Shown: positions 54,356 to 62,598 of the stretch, one piece after another
Numbering within the stretch: the stretch's first letter is position 1
Layout of the letters: each line of letters opens with the position of its first letter
DNA from: Streptacidiphilus sp041262525
GTDB lineage: Bacteria; Actinomycetota; Actinomycetes; Streptomycetales; Streptomycetaceae
Length of the DNA: 64,000 nucleotides
NCBI RefSeq assembly: GCF_041262525.1
Contig: NZ_JBGCCK010000009.1
Span: forward strand, 124,001 to 188,000
Direction of reading: 5' to 3'
Notes under the pieces: model-generated
What the model was told of the DNA's origin: nothing
The model's input: the letters and a program-made list of their open reading frames with translations, nothing else
Database searches by the model: none
Translations under genes and position numbers: made by a program

Positions 54356-54462
54356 GGTGGCTCTCCTCCCAGGCGCGCGCGGTCTTGCGCGGGCGCCGAT
54401 GCGGACACGGTGGGCACAGCCGCGCGCGGCCCAGCAGAAGCGAGTGCGACGTCCCACGACAG

Positions 54463-54491
54463 ATGCTACCCGCCGGTAACCAACTGGCCAA
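54463..54491 (-). promoter_or_regulatory. Putative fadAB promoter with operator-like repeat
   Basis: On the minus strand TTGGCC (54491-54486) and TAGCAT (54468-54463), 17 bases apart, fit a vegetative promoter about 108 bases upstream of the thiolase. Between and over them lies GCTACC-CGCC-GGTAAC (plus-strand 54465-54480), an imperfect inverted repeat with TACC/GGTA cores. Its position fits a repressor of fatty-acid degradation; the regulator is not identified. Confidence 0.45.
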
Positions 54492-54548
54492 GAAGAGACG
54501 GAGTGAGCTCTGGGTCACTTTCCGCGGGCCGCCCGGCGACACCCCTCC

Positions 54549-54787
54549 AGGGGCGCGAGCGCGACACCTTACGACGCAGGGTCCGTTGCAACCATCTCAG
54601 GGGCGCGGGGAACTGCGCGGCTCCGCCGCGCGGGCGCAAGCCCATGAGCGAATCGATCACTTGCACTCGCAAGGGGCGCGGGGAACTGCGCGACAAGCCA
54701 CCGGCGTGCAGGGGGTCCTCAACGCGCAGGGCCGTCCGCACAGGGTGGTTTCCCGCGCAGTTCCTCGCGCCCCCGGAGAGTGCAACT
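54549..54787. repeat. Cluster of dispersed GGGGCGCGGGG repeats in a 444-base gap
   Basis: The gap between fadA and the RNase D gene (54356-54799) holds the fad promoter and then repeat units. Partial arms begin at 54549 (AGGGGCGCGAGCGCGA) and 54599 (AGGGGCGCGGGGAACTGCGC, preceded by TTGCA). A full palindrome occupies 54672-54774 and is flanked by TTGCA (54661-54665) and TGCAA (54781-54785). The full copy has the same 103-base length as the one at 48453. No gene is supported in the gap. The full copy can terminate the RNase D transcript, which ends at 54800. Confidence 0.8.
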
Positions 54788-54799
54788 GGATGCTTCAGG

Positions 54800-56104
54800 T
54801 CAGGCTGAGGCGTGGGGCTGGCCGTTGACGGTGGGGGGAGTAGGCCGGGGTTCTGGGCGCGCGCTCGCGTAGGCCTTGGAGATGACCGGGGAGACCAGAT
54901 CGACCTGCCACTCGCGCGCGCCGAGCGCGCGCAGCGCGTCCGCGACCGCCGGCGCGCTCGCCGGCGCCGGCGGTGCCCAGGAGACGCGGCGCACCAGCTC
55001 GGGCGTGATCAGATTCTCCTGCGGCAGGTTCAGCTTCTCGGCGAGCGCGGTCACCGCCGCGCGCGCCGCGGAGAGCCGGGCCGCGGCCATCGGGTCCTTG
55101 TCGGCCCAGGAGCGCGGCGGCGGCGGGCCGTCGTGCGGGGCGGTCGCGGGCGGCAGCTGCGGCTCGGGGATCGCGCGGGCGGCTTCGATCGCCGCTATCC
55201 ACTGCTCCAGGGCCCGCCGGTGCACGCGCGGGCCGAAGCCCGGCACGGCCTGCAGCGTGACGACCGAGATCGGCATGGCCAGCGCGGCCGCCACGATCGC
55301 GGCGTCGGAGAGGACGCGCCCGGGGGAGACATCCCGCTCGCGGGCGACCTTGTCGCGGGTCTGCCACAGCTCGCGCACGGCGGCCAGCTGGCGGCGGCGG
55401 CGCACCTTGTGCACGCCGGACGTGCGGCGCCACGGGTCGGTGCGCGGCGGAGCCGGAGGCGCGGCGACGATCGCGGCGAACTCCTGGAGCGCCCACTCCA
55501 GCTTGCCCTGGTCCCGCAGCTCCTGCTCCAGCGCGTCGCGCAGGTCGACCAGGACCTCGACGTCCAGCGCCGCGTAGCGCAGCCACGGCTCGGGCAGCGG
55601 CCGGGTCGACCAGTCGACGGCGGAGTGGCCCTTCTCCAGGGTCAGCCCGAGCACGCTCTCCACCATCGGCCCGAGACCGACGCGGGGGAAGCCGGCCAGG
55701 CGGCCGGCGAGCTCGGTGTCGAAGAGGCGGGTCGGCCGCATGCCGAGCTCCGCGAGGCAGGGCAGGTCCTGGGTGGCGGCGTGCAGCACCCACTCGGTGT
55801 CGGCGAGCGCCTCGCCGAGCGCGGTCAGGTCCGGGCAGCCGACCGGATCGATCAGGGTGCTGCCCGCGCCCTCGCGGCGCAGCTGGACCAGGTAGGCGCG
55901 CTGCCCGTAGCGATAGCCGGAGGCCCGCTCGGCGTCGATCGCGACCGGCCCGCTCCCGGCGGCGAAGCGTGCCACGACCTCGGCGAGCGCGTCCGCGTCG
56001 GCGACCACAGGTGGAATGCCCTCACGCGGTTCGAGCAGGGGGACCGCTTGCCCGGGGGCTTCGCTGCTGGTGCTGTCGATGGCGTCTTCACGGGCGTCGG
56101 TCAC
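54800..56104 (-). CDS. rnd: Ribonuclease D-like 3'-5' exonuclease with HRDC domain
   Basis: A 434-residue DEDDy exonuclease. Catalytic acids are seen in VAIDAERASGYRYGQRAYLV (Asp and Glu), HAATQDLPCLAELGM and RYAALDVEVLVDLRDALE (Tyr and Asp of exo III). The HRDC domain follows (HKVRRRRQLAAVRELWQTRD, then KVARERDVSPGRVLSD), and a second helical segment near the C-terminus (ARAAVTALAEKLNLPQENLI) is typical of the actinobacterial form. It trims structured RNA 3' ends. The start GTG at 56104 begins the conserved acidic N-terminus. The next gene upstream is the response regulator on the same strand, but a strong hairpin at 56186-56246 lies between. Confidence 0.92.
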   Translation of the reverse strand: MTDAREDAIDSTSSEAPGQAVPLLEPREGIPPVVADADALAEVVARFAAGSGPVAIDAERASGYRYGQRAYLVQLRREGAGSTLIDPVGCPDLTALGEALADTEWVLHAATQDLPCLAELGMRPTRLFDTELAGRLAGFPRVGLGPMVESVLGLTLEKGHSAVDWSTRPLPEPWLRYAALDVEVLVDLRDALEQELRDQGKLEWALQEFAAIVAAPPAPPRTDPWRRTSGVHKVRRRRQLAAVRELWQTRDKVARERDVSPGRVLSDAAIVAAALAMPISVVTLQAVPGFGPRVHRRALEQWIAAIEAARAIPEPQLPPATAPHDGPPPPRSWADKDPMAAARLSAARAAVTALAEKLNLPQENLITPELVRRVSWAPPAPASAPAVADALRALGAREWQVDLVSPVISKAYASARPEPRPTPPTVNGQPHASA

Positions 56105-56185
56105 CCCCCAAGCCTACGCCCGCGCACGCGCCGCGCTCCTGCGCGCGCACGGCGGGCGGCGCGTGCGCGGCGCGCGGGCAGCACG

Positions 56186-56246
56186 CGGCCCCGCTTGCGG
56201 GGGAGCGTTCCCAGAGCACAGAAACGTTCCGTCGCAAGCGGGGCCG
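56186..56246 (-). terminator. Hairpin between response regulator and RNase D gene
   Basis: Fourteen-base perfect arms (56186-56199 and 56233-56246, CGGCCCCGCTTGCG type) plus an inner GAGCGTTCC/GGAACG-like pairing, nine bases past the end of the minus-strand response regulator. Confidence 0.75.
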
Positions 56247-56255
56247 AGAGTCGAG

Positions 56256-56999
56256 CTAGTGAATGATGCCCGTGCGCAGCGCCACCGCGACCATGCCCGC
56301 GCGGTCGCCCGTGCCGAGCTTGCGCGCGATCCGGGCCAGGTGGCTCTTGACGGTCAGCGCCGAGAGGCCCATGGCCACGCCGATCGCCTTGTTCGACTGG
56401 CCTTCGGCGACCAGTCGCAGCACCTCGACCTCGCGCCCCGACAGCTCGCGATACGCCTGCGGCGCGGGCTGAGCGGGCGCGCCGGTCTGTGCACCCGGCG
56501 CACCCTGCGGGACGGGCGCCCCGGGCATGCCGGGCCGGCGCAGGTGGCCGGGCATCCCCGGTCGTCCACCGCCCAGGCCGTTGACGCTGTTCATGCCGTT
56601 CATGCCGGGGCGCTGCGGCATTCCGTTGCCGCCGACCCGGGTGCCGGTGACGACGTAGCCCTTGACGCCGCTCGCCAGCGCACTGCGCACCGCGCCGATG
56701 TCGTCGGCGGCGGAGAGTGCGAGGCCGTTGGGCCAACCCGCGGCGCGGGTCTCGGCGAGGATGGCGAGGCCGGAGCCGTCGGGGAGGTGGACGTCGGCGA
56801 CGCAGATGTCTCGCGGGGTGCCGACCCGGGGACGGGCCTCGGCGAGCGAGGATGCCTCGATCACATCACGTACACCGAGGGCCCAGAGATGCCGGGTGAC
56901 CGTGGAGCGGACGCGTGGGTCCGCGATGACCACCATGGCGGTGGGCTTCGTCGGACGGTAGGCGACCAGGTTTGCGGGGTGCTCTAGGAGAACGGACAC
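56256..56999 (-). CDS. Atypical LuxR-family response regulator
   Basis: A 247-residue regulator. A receiver-like domain (VVIADPRVRSTVTRHLWALG) has Asp 69 in CVADVHLPDG but lacks the usual second acidic residue near the N-terminus, so phosphorylation is doubtful. A 60-residue linker (about 122-180) is extremely rich in Gly, Met, Pro and Asn (GGNGMPQRPGMNGMNSVNGL). The C-terminal LuxR helix-turn-helix is REVEVLRLVAEGQSNKAIGV, then AMGLSALTVKSHLARIARKL. No kinase gene is adjacent. The same gene stands at this position in S. coelicolor (from memory). Start GTG 56999 has AGGAGG four bases upstream. Confidence 0.88.
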   Translation of the reverse strand: MSVLLEHPANLVAYRPTKPTAMVVIADPRVRSTVTRHLWALGVRDVIEASSLAEARPRVGTPRDICVADVHLPDGSGLAILAETRAAGWPNGLALSAADDIGAVRSALASGVKGYVVTGTRVGGNGMPQRPGMNGMNSVNGLGGGRPGMPGHLRRPGMPGAPVPQGAPGAQTGAPAQPAPQAYRELSGREVEVLRLVAEGQSNKAIGVAMGLSALTVKSHLARIARKLGTGDRAGMVAVALRTGIIH

Positions 57000-57126
57000 C
57001 AGGCCTCCTGTTTGAGGTGCCGGGAAAGGGTCACTGTCTGCTTCGGCACCATCGGTGCCCGGCTTTAGCGAATGATCACGATTGAGTGAGGGGCAAATCG
57101 GGCAGTTCGGATATTTTGTTCAGCTT

Positions 57127-57153
57127 GAGTGAGCCTAAGTCACTCGAAAGTGA
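57127..57153. promoter_or_regulatory. Nested inverted repeats upstream of the response regulator
   Basis: GAGTGA (57127-57132) pairs with TCACTC (57140-57145), and TCACT (57140-57144) also pairs with AGTGA (57149-57153). A further GAGTGAG lies at 57084-57090. The 280-base gap 57000-57279 is unusually AT-rich for this genome and holds no gene. These repeats are probably operators or promoter elements of the response regulator. Confidence 0.35.
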
Positions 57154-57279
57154 TCAAAAGCGGTCGACACGCCGAACACGTGACCTAAATGTCCGAAATC
57201 GGATACCTCAGCGTACGCCGAAGCTGACGATCCTTCACCTGCGCGGGCACGGGAAAAGCGCTGGCCTACCGGCCGATCC

Positions 57280-57993
57280 TCAGGCCCCGCTGCGCGGCTG
57301 ACGCCGCAGCGGCATCGGCACCACGCTGCTGACCTGCGGCGCGGCGCCGGGCCCCGGCACACCGCCGTTCCCCGGCCCACTCGTCGGCGCCGGCAACGGC
57401 GGCAGGCCCGCGCACTGGCACAGCAGCTCGCACCACGCACGCAGATGCGCGCCGAGGCTCAGGCCGTTGGCGTCGGGGACCGGGGTCCAGGAGGCGCGGA
57501 TCTCGATCTCCGTGCTGGAGGGACGGTCCGCCATCCCGCCGAAGTAGTGCGAGTACGCGCGCGACACCGTGCCGCTCGGCTCGGTGTAGCGGCAGCCGTG
57601 CTGCTCCAGTGCGTCGAGCAGCCAGGACCAGCCGACCTCGGCGAGCAGCGGGTCGTCCGCGATCTCCCGCTCCAGATCGGCCTGAGTCAGCGAGACCAGC
57701 CGGAACTCGCCCTGCCAGGCCTCGTGCCCGGAGGGGTCGTGCAGCAGCACCAGTCGTCCGTCGGCCAGTTCCTCGCCGTCGACCTCGACGGTCGCGGTCA
57801 GCGCGTAGGCGTAGGGGGCGAGCCTGCGCGGCGCCGGGGTGTCCCCGATCCGCACCTCCGGACGCAGCTGCGCGGCGCGGAGCTCGGCGACGGCGGCACG
57901 GAACGCCGCAGGAGCACTGTCCGCCCCCGTGGCCCCCTCGCCGAATGCGGAACCGCCTTCTTGCATCGGCTTTCCGCCGCTCACCCCAGCCAT
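57280..57993 (-). CDS. DUF3000 family protein
   Basis: A 237-residue conserved actinobacterial protein of unknown function. The core (FRAAVAELRAAQLRPEVRIG, then LAPYAYALTATVEVDGEELA and GRLVLLHDPSGHEAWQGEFR) and the C-terminal WSWLLDALEQHGCRYTEPSG and IEIRASWTP segments match DUF3000. No catalytic motif is evident. The last 40 residues are Pro/Gly-rich and variable. It is divergent from hemE with 83 bases between, a conserved arrangement in streptomycetes. ATG 57993 is taken; GTG 57981 is an alternative. Confidence 0.88.
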   Translation of the reverse strand: MAGVSGGKPMQEGGSAFGEGATGADSAPAAFRAAVAELRAAQLRPEVRIGDTPAPRRLAPYAYALTATVEVDGEELADGRLVLLHDPSGHEAWQGEFRLVSLTQADLEREIADDPLLAEVGWSWLLDALEQHGCRYTEPSGTVSRAYSHYFGGMADRPSSTEIEIRASWTPVPDANGLSLGAHLRAWCELLCQCAGLPPLPAPTSGPGNGGVPGPGAAPQVSSVVPMPLRRQPRSGA

Positions 57994-58076
57994 GCCGGAA
58001 GACTATGCGCCCGGCCAGTCCGCGCAGCGCCGACACCACGAAGGAGCGCTGCTTCGGCCGTGCGAAGATTTCACAC

Positions 58077-59147
58077 GTGACCGAGAGCCAGAGCACCAGC
58101 CGCCCCGAGACCCTGCCGACCTACGACTCCGCGCTGCTGCGCGCGTGTCGCGGGGAGGAGGTCCCACACACGCCGGTCTGGTTCATGCGCCAGGCGGGCC
58201 GTTCGCTGCCGGAGTTCCGCAAGGTCCGCGAGGGCATCGCGATGCTGGACTCCTGCATGATGCCGGAGCTGGTCAAGGAGATCACCCTGCAGCCGGTGCG
58301 CCGTCACGGCGTGGACGCGGCGATCTACTACAGCGACATCGTGGTGCCGCTGAAGGCGATCGGGGTCGACCTGGACATCAAGCCGGGCGTCGGCCCGGTG
58401 ATCGCCCGCCCGGTGCGCACGCGCGAGGACCTGCAGCAGCTGCGGCCGCTGGAGCCGGGGGACGTTCCCTACGTGACCGAGGCGATCGGCCTGCTGGTCG
58501 CCGAGCTGGGCGCGACTCCGCTGATCGGCTTCGCCGGAGCGCCGTACACGCTGGCGAGCTACCTGGTCGAGGGCGGCCCGTCGCGGACGTACGAGAACAC
58601 CAAGGCGATGATGTACGGCGCGCCGGAGCTGTGGGCCGAGCTGGTGGACCGGCTGGCGGTCATCACCGCGAGCTTCCTGAAGGTGCAGATCGAGGCCGGG
58701 GCCTCGGCGGTGCAGCTGTTCGACTCGTGGGCGGGCGGGCTGGCGCCGGAGGACTACCGCCGCTCGGTGATGCCGGCGTCGGCGAAGGTGTTCGCGGAGG
58801 TGGCCTCGTACGGCGTCCCGCGGATCCACTTCGGCGTGGGCACGGGCGAGCTGCTGGGTCTGCTCGGTGAGGCGGGCGCGGACGTGGTGGGCGTGGACTG
58901 GCGGGTGCCGCTGGCGGAGGCGGCGCGCAGGGTGGGTCCGGGCAAGGCGCTCCAGGGCAACTTGGACCCGACCGTTCTGTTCGCCCCGGAGGCGGCGGTC
59001 CGCGAGAAGACGGACGAGGTGCTGGCCTCTGCGGCGGCGTCTGGCCGCGGCCACGTCTTCAATCTCGGCCACGGCGTCCACCCCACGACGGACCCGGACG
59101 CCCTGACGAAGCTCGTCGCCTACGTCCACGAGCGCACTGAGCGGTAG
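58077..59147 (+). CDS. hemE: Uroporphyrinogen decarboxylase HemE
   Basis: A 356-residue enzyme converting uroporphyrinogen III to coproporphyrinogen III. The active-site loop TPVWFMRQAGRSLPEFRKVR (substrate-binding Arg) is near the N-terminus. The catalytic Asp follows in AAIYYSDIVVPLKAIGVDLD, and FAGAPYTLASYLVEGG and NLGHGVHPTTDPDAL are also conserved. The GTG at 58077 gives the family start; no strong ribosome site precedes it. A 31-base perfect hairpin at 59154-59235 follows. The remaining heme genes of this branch are downstream at 60413-62598. Confidence 0.96.
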   Translation: MTESQSTSRPETLPTYDSALLRACRGEEVPHTPVWFMRQAGRSLPEFRKVREGIAMLDSCMMPELVKEITLQPVRRHGVDAAIYYSDIVVPLKAIGVDLDIKPGVGPVIARPVRTREDLQQLRPLEPGDVPYVTEAIGLLVAELGATPLIGFAGAPYTLASYLVEGGPSRTYENTKAMMYGAPELWAELVDRLAVITASFLKVQIEAGASAVQLFDSWAGGLAPEDYRRSVMPASAKVFAEVASYGVPRIHFGVGTGELLGLLGEAGADVVGVDWRVPLAEAARRVGPGKALQGNLDPTVLFAPEAAVREKTDEVLASAAASGRGHVFNLGHGVHPTTDPDALTKLVAYVHERTER

Positions 59148-59153
59148 TTATTG

Positions 59154-59235
59154 AGGGGCGCGGGGCTCTGCTTGATTAACTGCACGTCGGTGGCTGGTCG
59201 CGCATGCAGTTAATCAAGCAGAGCCCCGCGCCCCT
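59154..59235. terminator. Long palindrome between hemE and the DUF4349 gene
   Basis: Perfect 31-base arms (59154-59184 and 59205-59235) start with AGGGGCGCGGGG like the dispersed repeat, then continue with the AT-rich CTTGATTAACTGCA. The right side is followed by TGCAA at 59241, as in the copy at 54672. It separates two convergent genes and can terminate both. Confidence 0.85.
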
Positions 59236-59249
59236 GATGGTGCAACTGA

Positions 59250-60272
59250 TCAGGGTTCGTCGGTTTCCGTCGGCTTCGGAGCAGTGCGGCGGCGCAGGAA
59301 GAAGTAGATCGCGCCGCCGATCAGGGCGAGGAGTACCAGGAACGGGAGCATCGCCGCCAAGGCGACCAGCAGGGCCCGGCCGACTTCGTACAGCGCGTGC
59401 CAGCCCGCGGCCAGCGCGTGACCCGCCGCGCTCCACGCGCCGCGCGGCTTCGGCGCAGCGACCGGCGCGGGCGGCGTGGCCTTCTGGAACAGTTCCACCG
59501 TGACGGTCGACATGGCCACCTGATTCTGAAGCGCCGCCAGTTGGGACTGCATGGACTCGAGGTCGGACTCCCGCTGCGTCAGCGCCGACTCCAGGGCCAC
59601 GATGTCGTTCAGCGAGCCGGCCTGCTTCATCAGCGCGTTGACCCGGTCGATGCTCGCCTGTTGGGTCTTGATCCGGCTGCCGAGGTCCACGACCTGCGCG
59701 GTCACGTCCTGGCTCGCACGCTCGCGCCCCAGCACCGCGCCGAGCCCGATCAGCTCCTGGTAGACGGCGTCGTACGAAGAGGTCGGGACCTTGAAGACCG
59801 CCTGCGCGGAGTCACCGCCGATCTGGGTCGGGACCGGCAGGGGCGGTGGTGTCTGGGCCTGACCCTGCGGGTTGGTGTAGCCGCCGTTGGGAAAGGCGCC
59901 GTTGTTGCCGCTCTGCTCGGAGTCGACGAAGCCCCCCGCCGCCGCGACCAGGTCCTCGGCCTCCTTGAGCGTCGCGTCGACGTGGTCGCACTGGAGCTGG
60001 AGTTCGCCCGAGTAGATCACCGAGTGCCCGGCGACCAGCGGCTTGCTCGCACCCGTCTTGCCGTCGGTCGTCGACGCGGCTCCGCCGCCCGCTGCCTGCG
60101 CCGCGCCGCCGGCCTGCGGGGCCGCGACGGGGTTTCGCGCCGCCGCTCCGCCGCCCGCGCTGCTGCCGGCGCCGTTGGTCGACGCGGAGCAGCCCGCCAG
60201 GGCCAGGCCCGCCGCCAGGACCCCTGTCGCCAGGCCAACGCCGAAGCGCCGTCTACCGCTTGTCGCTTTCAT
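59250..60272 (-). CDS. DUF4349 lipoprotein
   Basis: A 340-residue lipoprotein. The lipobox is LALAGC at about residues 23-28, followed by a Gly/Ala-rich tether. The DUF4349 core has VIYSGELQLQCDHVDATLKE, FKVPTSSYDAVYQELIGLGA and TAQVVDLGSRIKTQQASIDR, followed by a coiled coil (ALESALTQRESDLESMQSQL). A C-terminal membrane helix (LLVALAAMLPFLVLLALIGG) precedes a basic tail (FFLRRRTAPKP), so both ends are membrane-anchored. Function is unknown in the family. The ATG at 60272 follows GGGAGAC. Confidence 0.85.
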   Translation of the reverse strand: MKATSGRRRFGVGLATGVLAAGLALAGCSASTNGAGSSAGGGAAARNPVAAPQAGGAAQAAGGGAASTTDGKTGASKPLVAGHSVIYSGELQLQCDHVDATLKEAEDLVAAAGGFVDSEQSGNNGAFPNGGYTNPQGQAQTPPPLPVPTQIGGDSAQAVFKVPTSSYDAVYQELIGLGAVLGRERASQDVTAQVVDLGSRIKTQQASIDRVNALMKQAGSLNDIVALESALTQRESDLESMQSQLAALQNQVAMSTVTVELFQKATPPAPVAAPKPRGAWSAAGHALAAGWHALYEVGRALLVALAAMLPFLVLLALIGGAIYFFLRRRTAPKPTETDEP

Positions 60273-60412
60273 GAAGTCTCCCTCTCCTCGGTCTCCATTG
60301 GACCGGGCGGGGCGGGAACCGGTTCCCGACACGATGTCAACAAGGCGGTAACGAAAGGGCCGAGAACAGGTCGCGGTCGGCGGCCCGAAATGGGTGTGCG
60401 AGAGTGAAAGGC

Positions 60413-61876
60413 ATGGACAGCACGACGCAGCGCCCCTCCGGCCCCGGTCCGCTCCCGCACGTTCTGGTCATCGGCGGCGGCATCGCGGGGCTCGCCGCGG
60501 CCGCGAGGCTGAGTGGTGCGGATGGCAGCACCGGCGAGCCGCAGGCGCGCGTGACCTTGCTGGAGGCCGGGCCGCGGCTCGGCGGCAAGCTGCTCTCCGG
60601 TGAGGTGGGCGGCGTCGGCGTCGATCTCGGCGCGGAGTCCGTGCTCGCGAGGCGGCCGGAGGGGGTCGACCTCGCGCGGGCCGTCGGCCTGGCCGACGCG
60701 CTGCAGCCGCCGACCACCGCCAAGGCCGCGATCTGGACCCGCGGCGCGCTGCGCCCGATGCCGACCGGCCACCTGATGGGCGTGCCGGGGGACCTGGCCG
60801 CGCTGGCCGCGTCCGGCGTGCTCTCGCCGGAGGGGCTGGCCCGCGCCGCCGAGGATTCGACGCTGCCGCGGACCGAGGTCGGCGAGGACGTGGCGGTCGG
60901 CGCGTACGTCGCCTCCAGGCTCGGGCGTGAGGTCGTCGATCGACTGGTCGAACCGCTGCTCGGCGGCGTCTACGCCGGTCGCGCCGATCAGATTTCGCTC
61001 GCCGCGGCCGTGCCGCAGCTTCTGGCGATCGCTCGACGCGATCGATCGGCGATCGAAGGCGTGCACGCCGCGCTCGAAGTCGCTGCCGCGAATGCGAATC
61101 CCACCCCCGTCTTCATGGGCATCGACGGCGGCATCGGCCGCCTCCCCGCCGCGGTCGCGGCAGCCTGCCGGGCCGCCGGAGTGGAGATCCGGACGGACAC
61201 CCCCGTCGGCGAGCTGCGCCGGACCCAGGACGGCTGGACCGCCGTGACCGGGGCCGGTGAGACGCTGCGGGCCGACGGGGTCGTGCTCGCCGTCCCCGCG
61301 ACCGCCGCCGCCCGGCTGCTCGCGGCGACCGCGCCGCGCGCGGCGGCCGAGCTCGGCGAGGTCGAGTACGCCGGCATGGCGCTGGTCACCCTCGCCTTCC
61401 GTCGTGCGGAGCTCGGCGAGCTCCGGGGCAGCGGTTTCCTGGTGCCGCCCGTCGACGGACGCGCGATCAAGGCTTCGACCTTCTCGAGCAACAAGTGGGG
61501 CTGGCTGAGCGACTCCGCCCCGGACAGCTTCCTGCTGCGCACCTCCCTCGGCCGCTACGGCGAGGAGGAGGTGCTCGATCACGACGACGCGGATCTGATC
61601 GAACGATCGCTGGCCGATCTCCGGGAGGCCGCCGGGATCACCGCGCGACCGTACGCGCAGACGGTCACCCGTTGGCGCGCGGGGCTCCCGCAGTACCCCG
61701 TCGGCCACCCGCAGCGCGTCGAGCGCATCGAGGCGGAGCTCGGCCTGCTGCCCGGCCTCGCCCTGTGCGGAGCGGCGTACCACGGGGTCGGCATCCCGGC
61801 CTGCATCGCGGACGGTCGGCGAGCGGCGGACCTGGTGACCGGAGCGTTCCGAGCAAAGGAGACAATGGGCGCATGA
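60413..61876 (+). CDS. hemY: Coproporphyrinogen/protoporphyrinogen oxidase HemY (CgoX)
   Basis: A 487-residue flavoprotein. The FAD motif is VLVIGGGIAGLAAAARL near residue 20 and the closing motif is GAAYHGVGIPACIADGRRAA. The middle SRLGREVVDRLVEPLLGGVY is typical of the family. In actinobacteria this enzyme oxidises coproporphyrinogen III to coproporphyrin III; older annotation calls it protoporphyrinogen oxidase (hemG). It is coupled to hemQ by a 4-base ATGA overlap. ATG 60413 is taken; GTG 60404 is three codons earlier. Confidence 0.92.
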   Translation: MDSTTQRPSGPGPLPHVLVIGGGIAGLAAAARLSGADGSTGEPQARVTLLEAGPRLGGKLLSGEVGGVGVDLGAESVLARRPEGVDLARAVGLADALQPPTTAKAAIWTRGALRPMPTGHLMGVPGDLAALAASGVLSPEGLARAAEDSTLPRTEVGEDVAVGAYVASRLGREVVDRLVEPLLGGVYAGRADQISLAAAVPQLLAIARRDRSAIEGVHAALEVAAANANPTPVFMGIDGGIGRLPAAVAAACRAAGVEIRTDTPVGELRRTQDGWTAVTGAGETLRADGVVLAVPATAAARLLAATAPRAAAELGEVEYAGMALVTLAFRRAELGELRGSGFLVPPVDGRAIKASTFSSNKWGWLSDSAPDSFLLRTSLGRYGEEEVLDHDDADLIERSLADLREAAGITARPYAQTVTRWRAGLPQYPVGHPQRVERIEAELGLLPGLALCGAAYHGVGIPACIADGRRAADLVTGAFRAKETMGA

Positions 61877-62598
61877 GTGAGCACAGCGAGCACAGCGAGC
61901 AGAGCGAGAAGCAGAAGCCGAAGGCACGTGAGCTGAACGACGTCATCCGCTACACCCTGTGGTCGGTGTTCCGACTCGAGGACGTGCTGCCGGAGGACCG
62001 CGCGGCGATGGGCGCCGAGGTCGAGGAGCTGTTCGCGCAGCTCGCCGAGAAGGACGTCACCGTGCGCGGCACCTACGACGTCTCCGGTCTCCGCGCCGAC
62101 GCCGACCTGATGATCTGGTGGCACTCCGCCGACAGCGACAACCTCCAGGAGGCGTACAACCGCTTCCGCCGCACCCGCCTCGGCCGCGCGCTCACACCGG
62201 TCTGGTCGAACATGGCGCTGCACCGCCCGGCCGAGTTCAACAAGTCCCACATCCCGGCCTTCCTCGCGGACGAGACGCCGCGCGAGTACGTCTGCGTCTA
62301 CCCGTTCGTCCGCTCCTACGACTGGTACCTGCTCGAGGACGCCGAGCGTCGTGAGCTGCTGGCCGAGCACGGCAAGATGGCGCGCGGCTTCCCCGACGTC
62401 CGCGCCAACACGGTCGCGTCCTTCGCCCTGGGCGATTACGAGTGGCTGCTGGCCTTCGAGGCGGACGAGTTGCACCGCATCGTCGACCTGATGCGCCACC
62501 TGCGGGCGAGCCGCGCGCGGCTGTACGTGCGCGAGGAGGTGCCCTTCTACACCGGGCGCCGCAAGCCGATCACCGAGCTGGTCAACGGCCTCGCCTAG
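61873..62598 (+). CDS. hemQ: Coproheme decarboxylase HemQ (ChdC)
   Basis: A 241-residue member of the chlorite-dismutase-like family that decarboxylates coproheme to heme b, the last step of the coproporphyrin-dependent route. Marks are IRYTLWSVFR, MIWWHSADSDNLQEAYNRFR, YVCVYPFVRSYDWYLL and the proximal His region LLAEHGKMARGFPDV, followed by GDYEWLLAFEADELHRIVDL. The N-terminal 18 residues are a Ser/His/Glu-rich tail (SEHSEHSEQSEKQ) that could bind metal but is probably disordered. Its 3' end overlaps the convergent membrane-protein gene by 17 bases. Confidence 0.95.
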   Translation: MSEHSEHSEQSEKQKPKARELNDVIRYTLWSVFRLEDVLPEDRAAMGAEVEELFAQLAEKDVTVRGTYDVSGLRADADLMIWWHSADSDNLQEAYNRFRRTRLGRALTPVWSNMALHRPAEFNKSHIPAFLADETPREYVCVYPFVRSYDWYLLEDAERRELLAEHGKMARGFPDVRANTVASFALGDYEWLLAFEADELHRIVDLMRHLRASRARLYVREEVPFYTGRRKPITELVNGLA

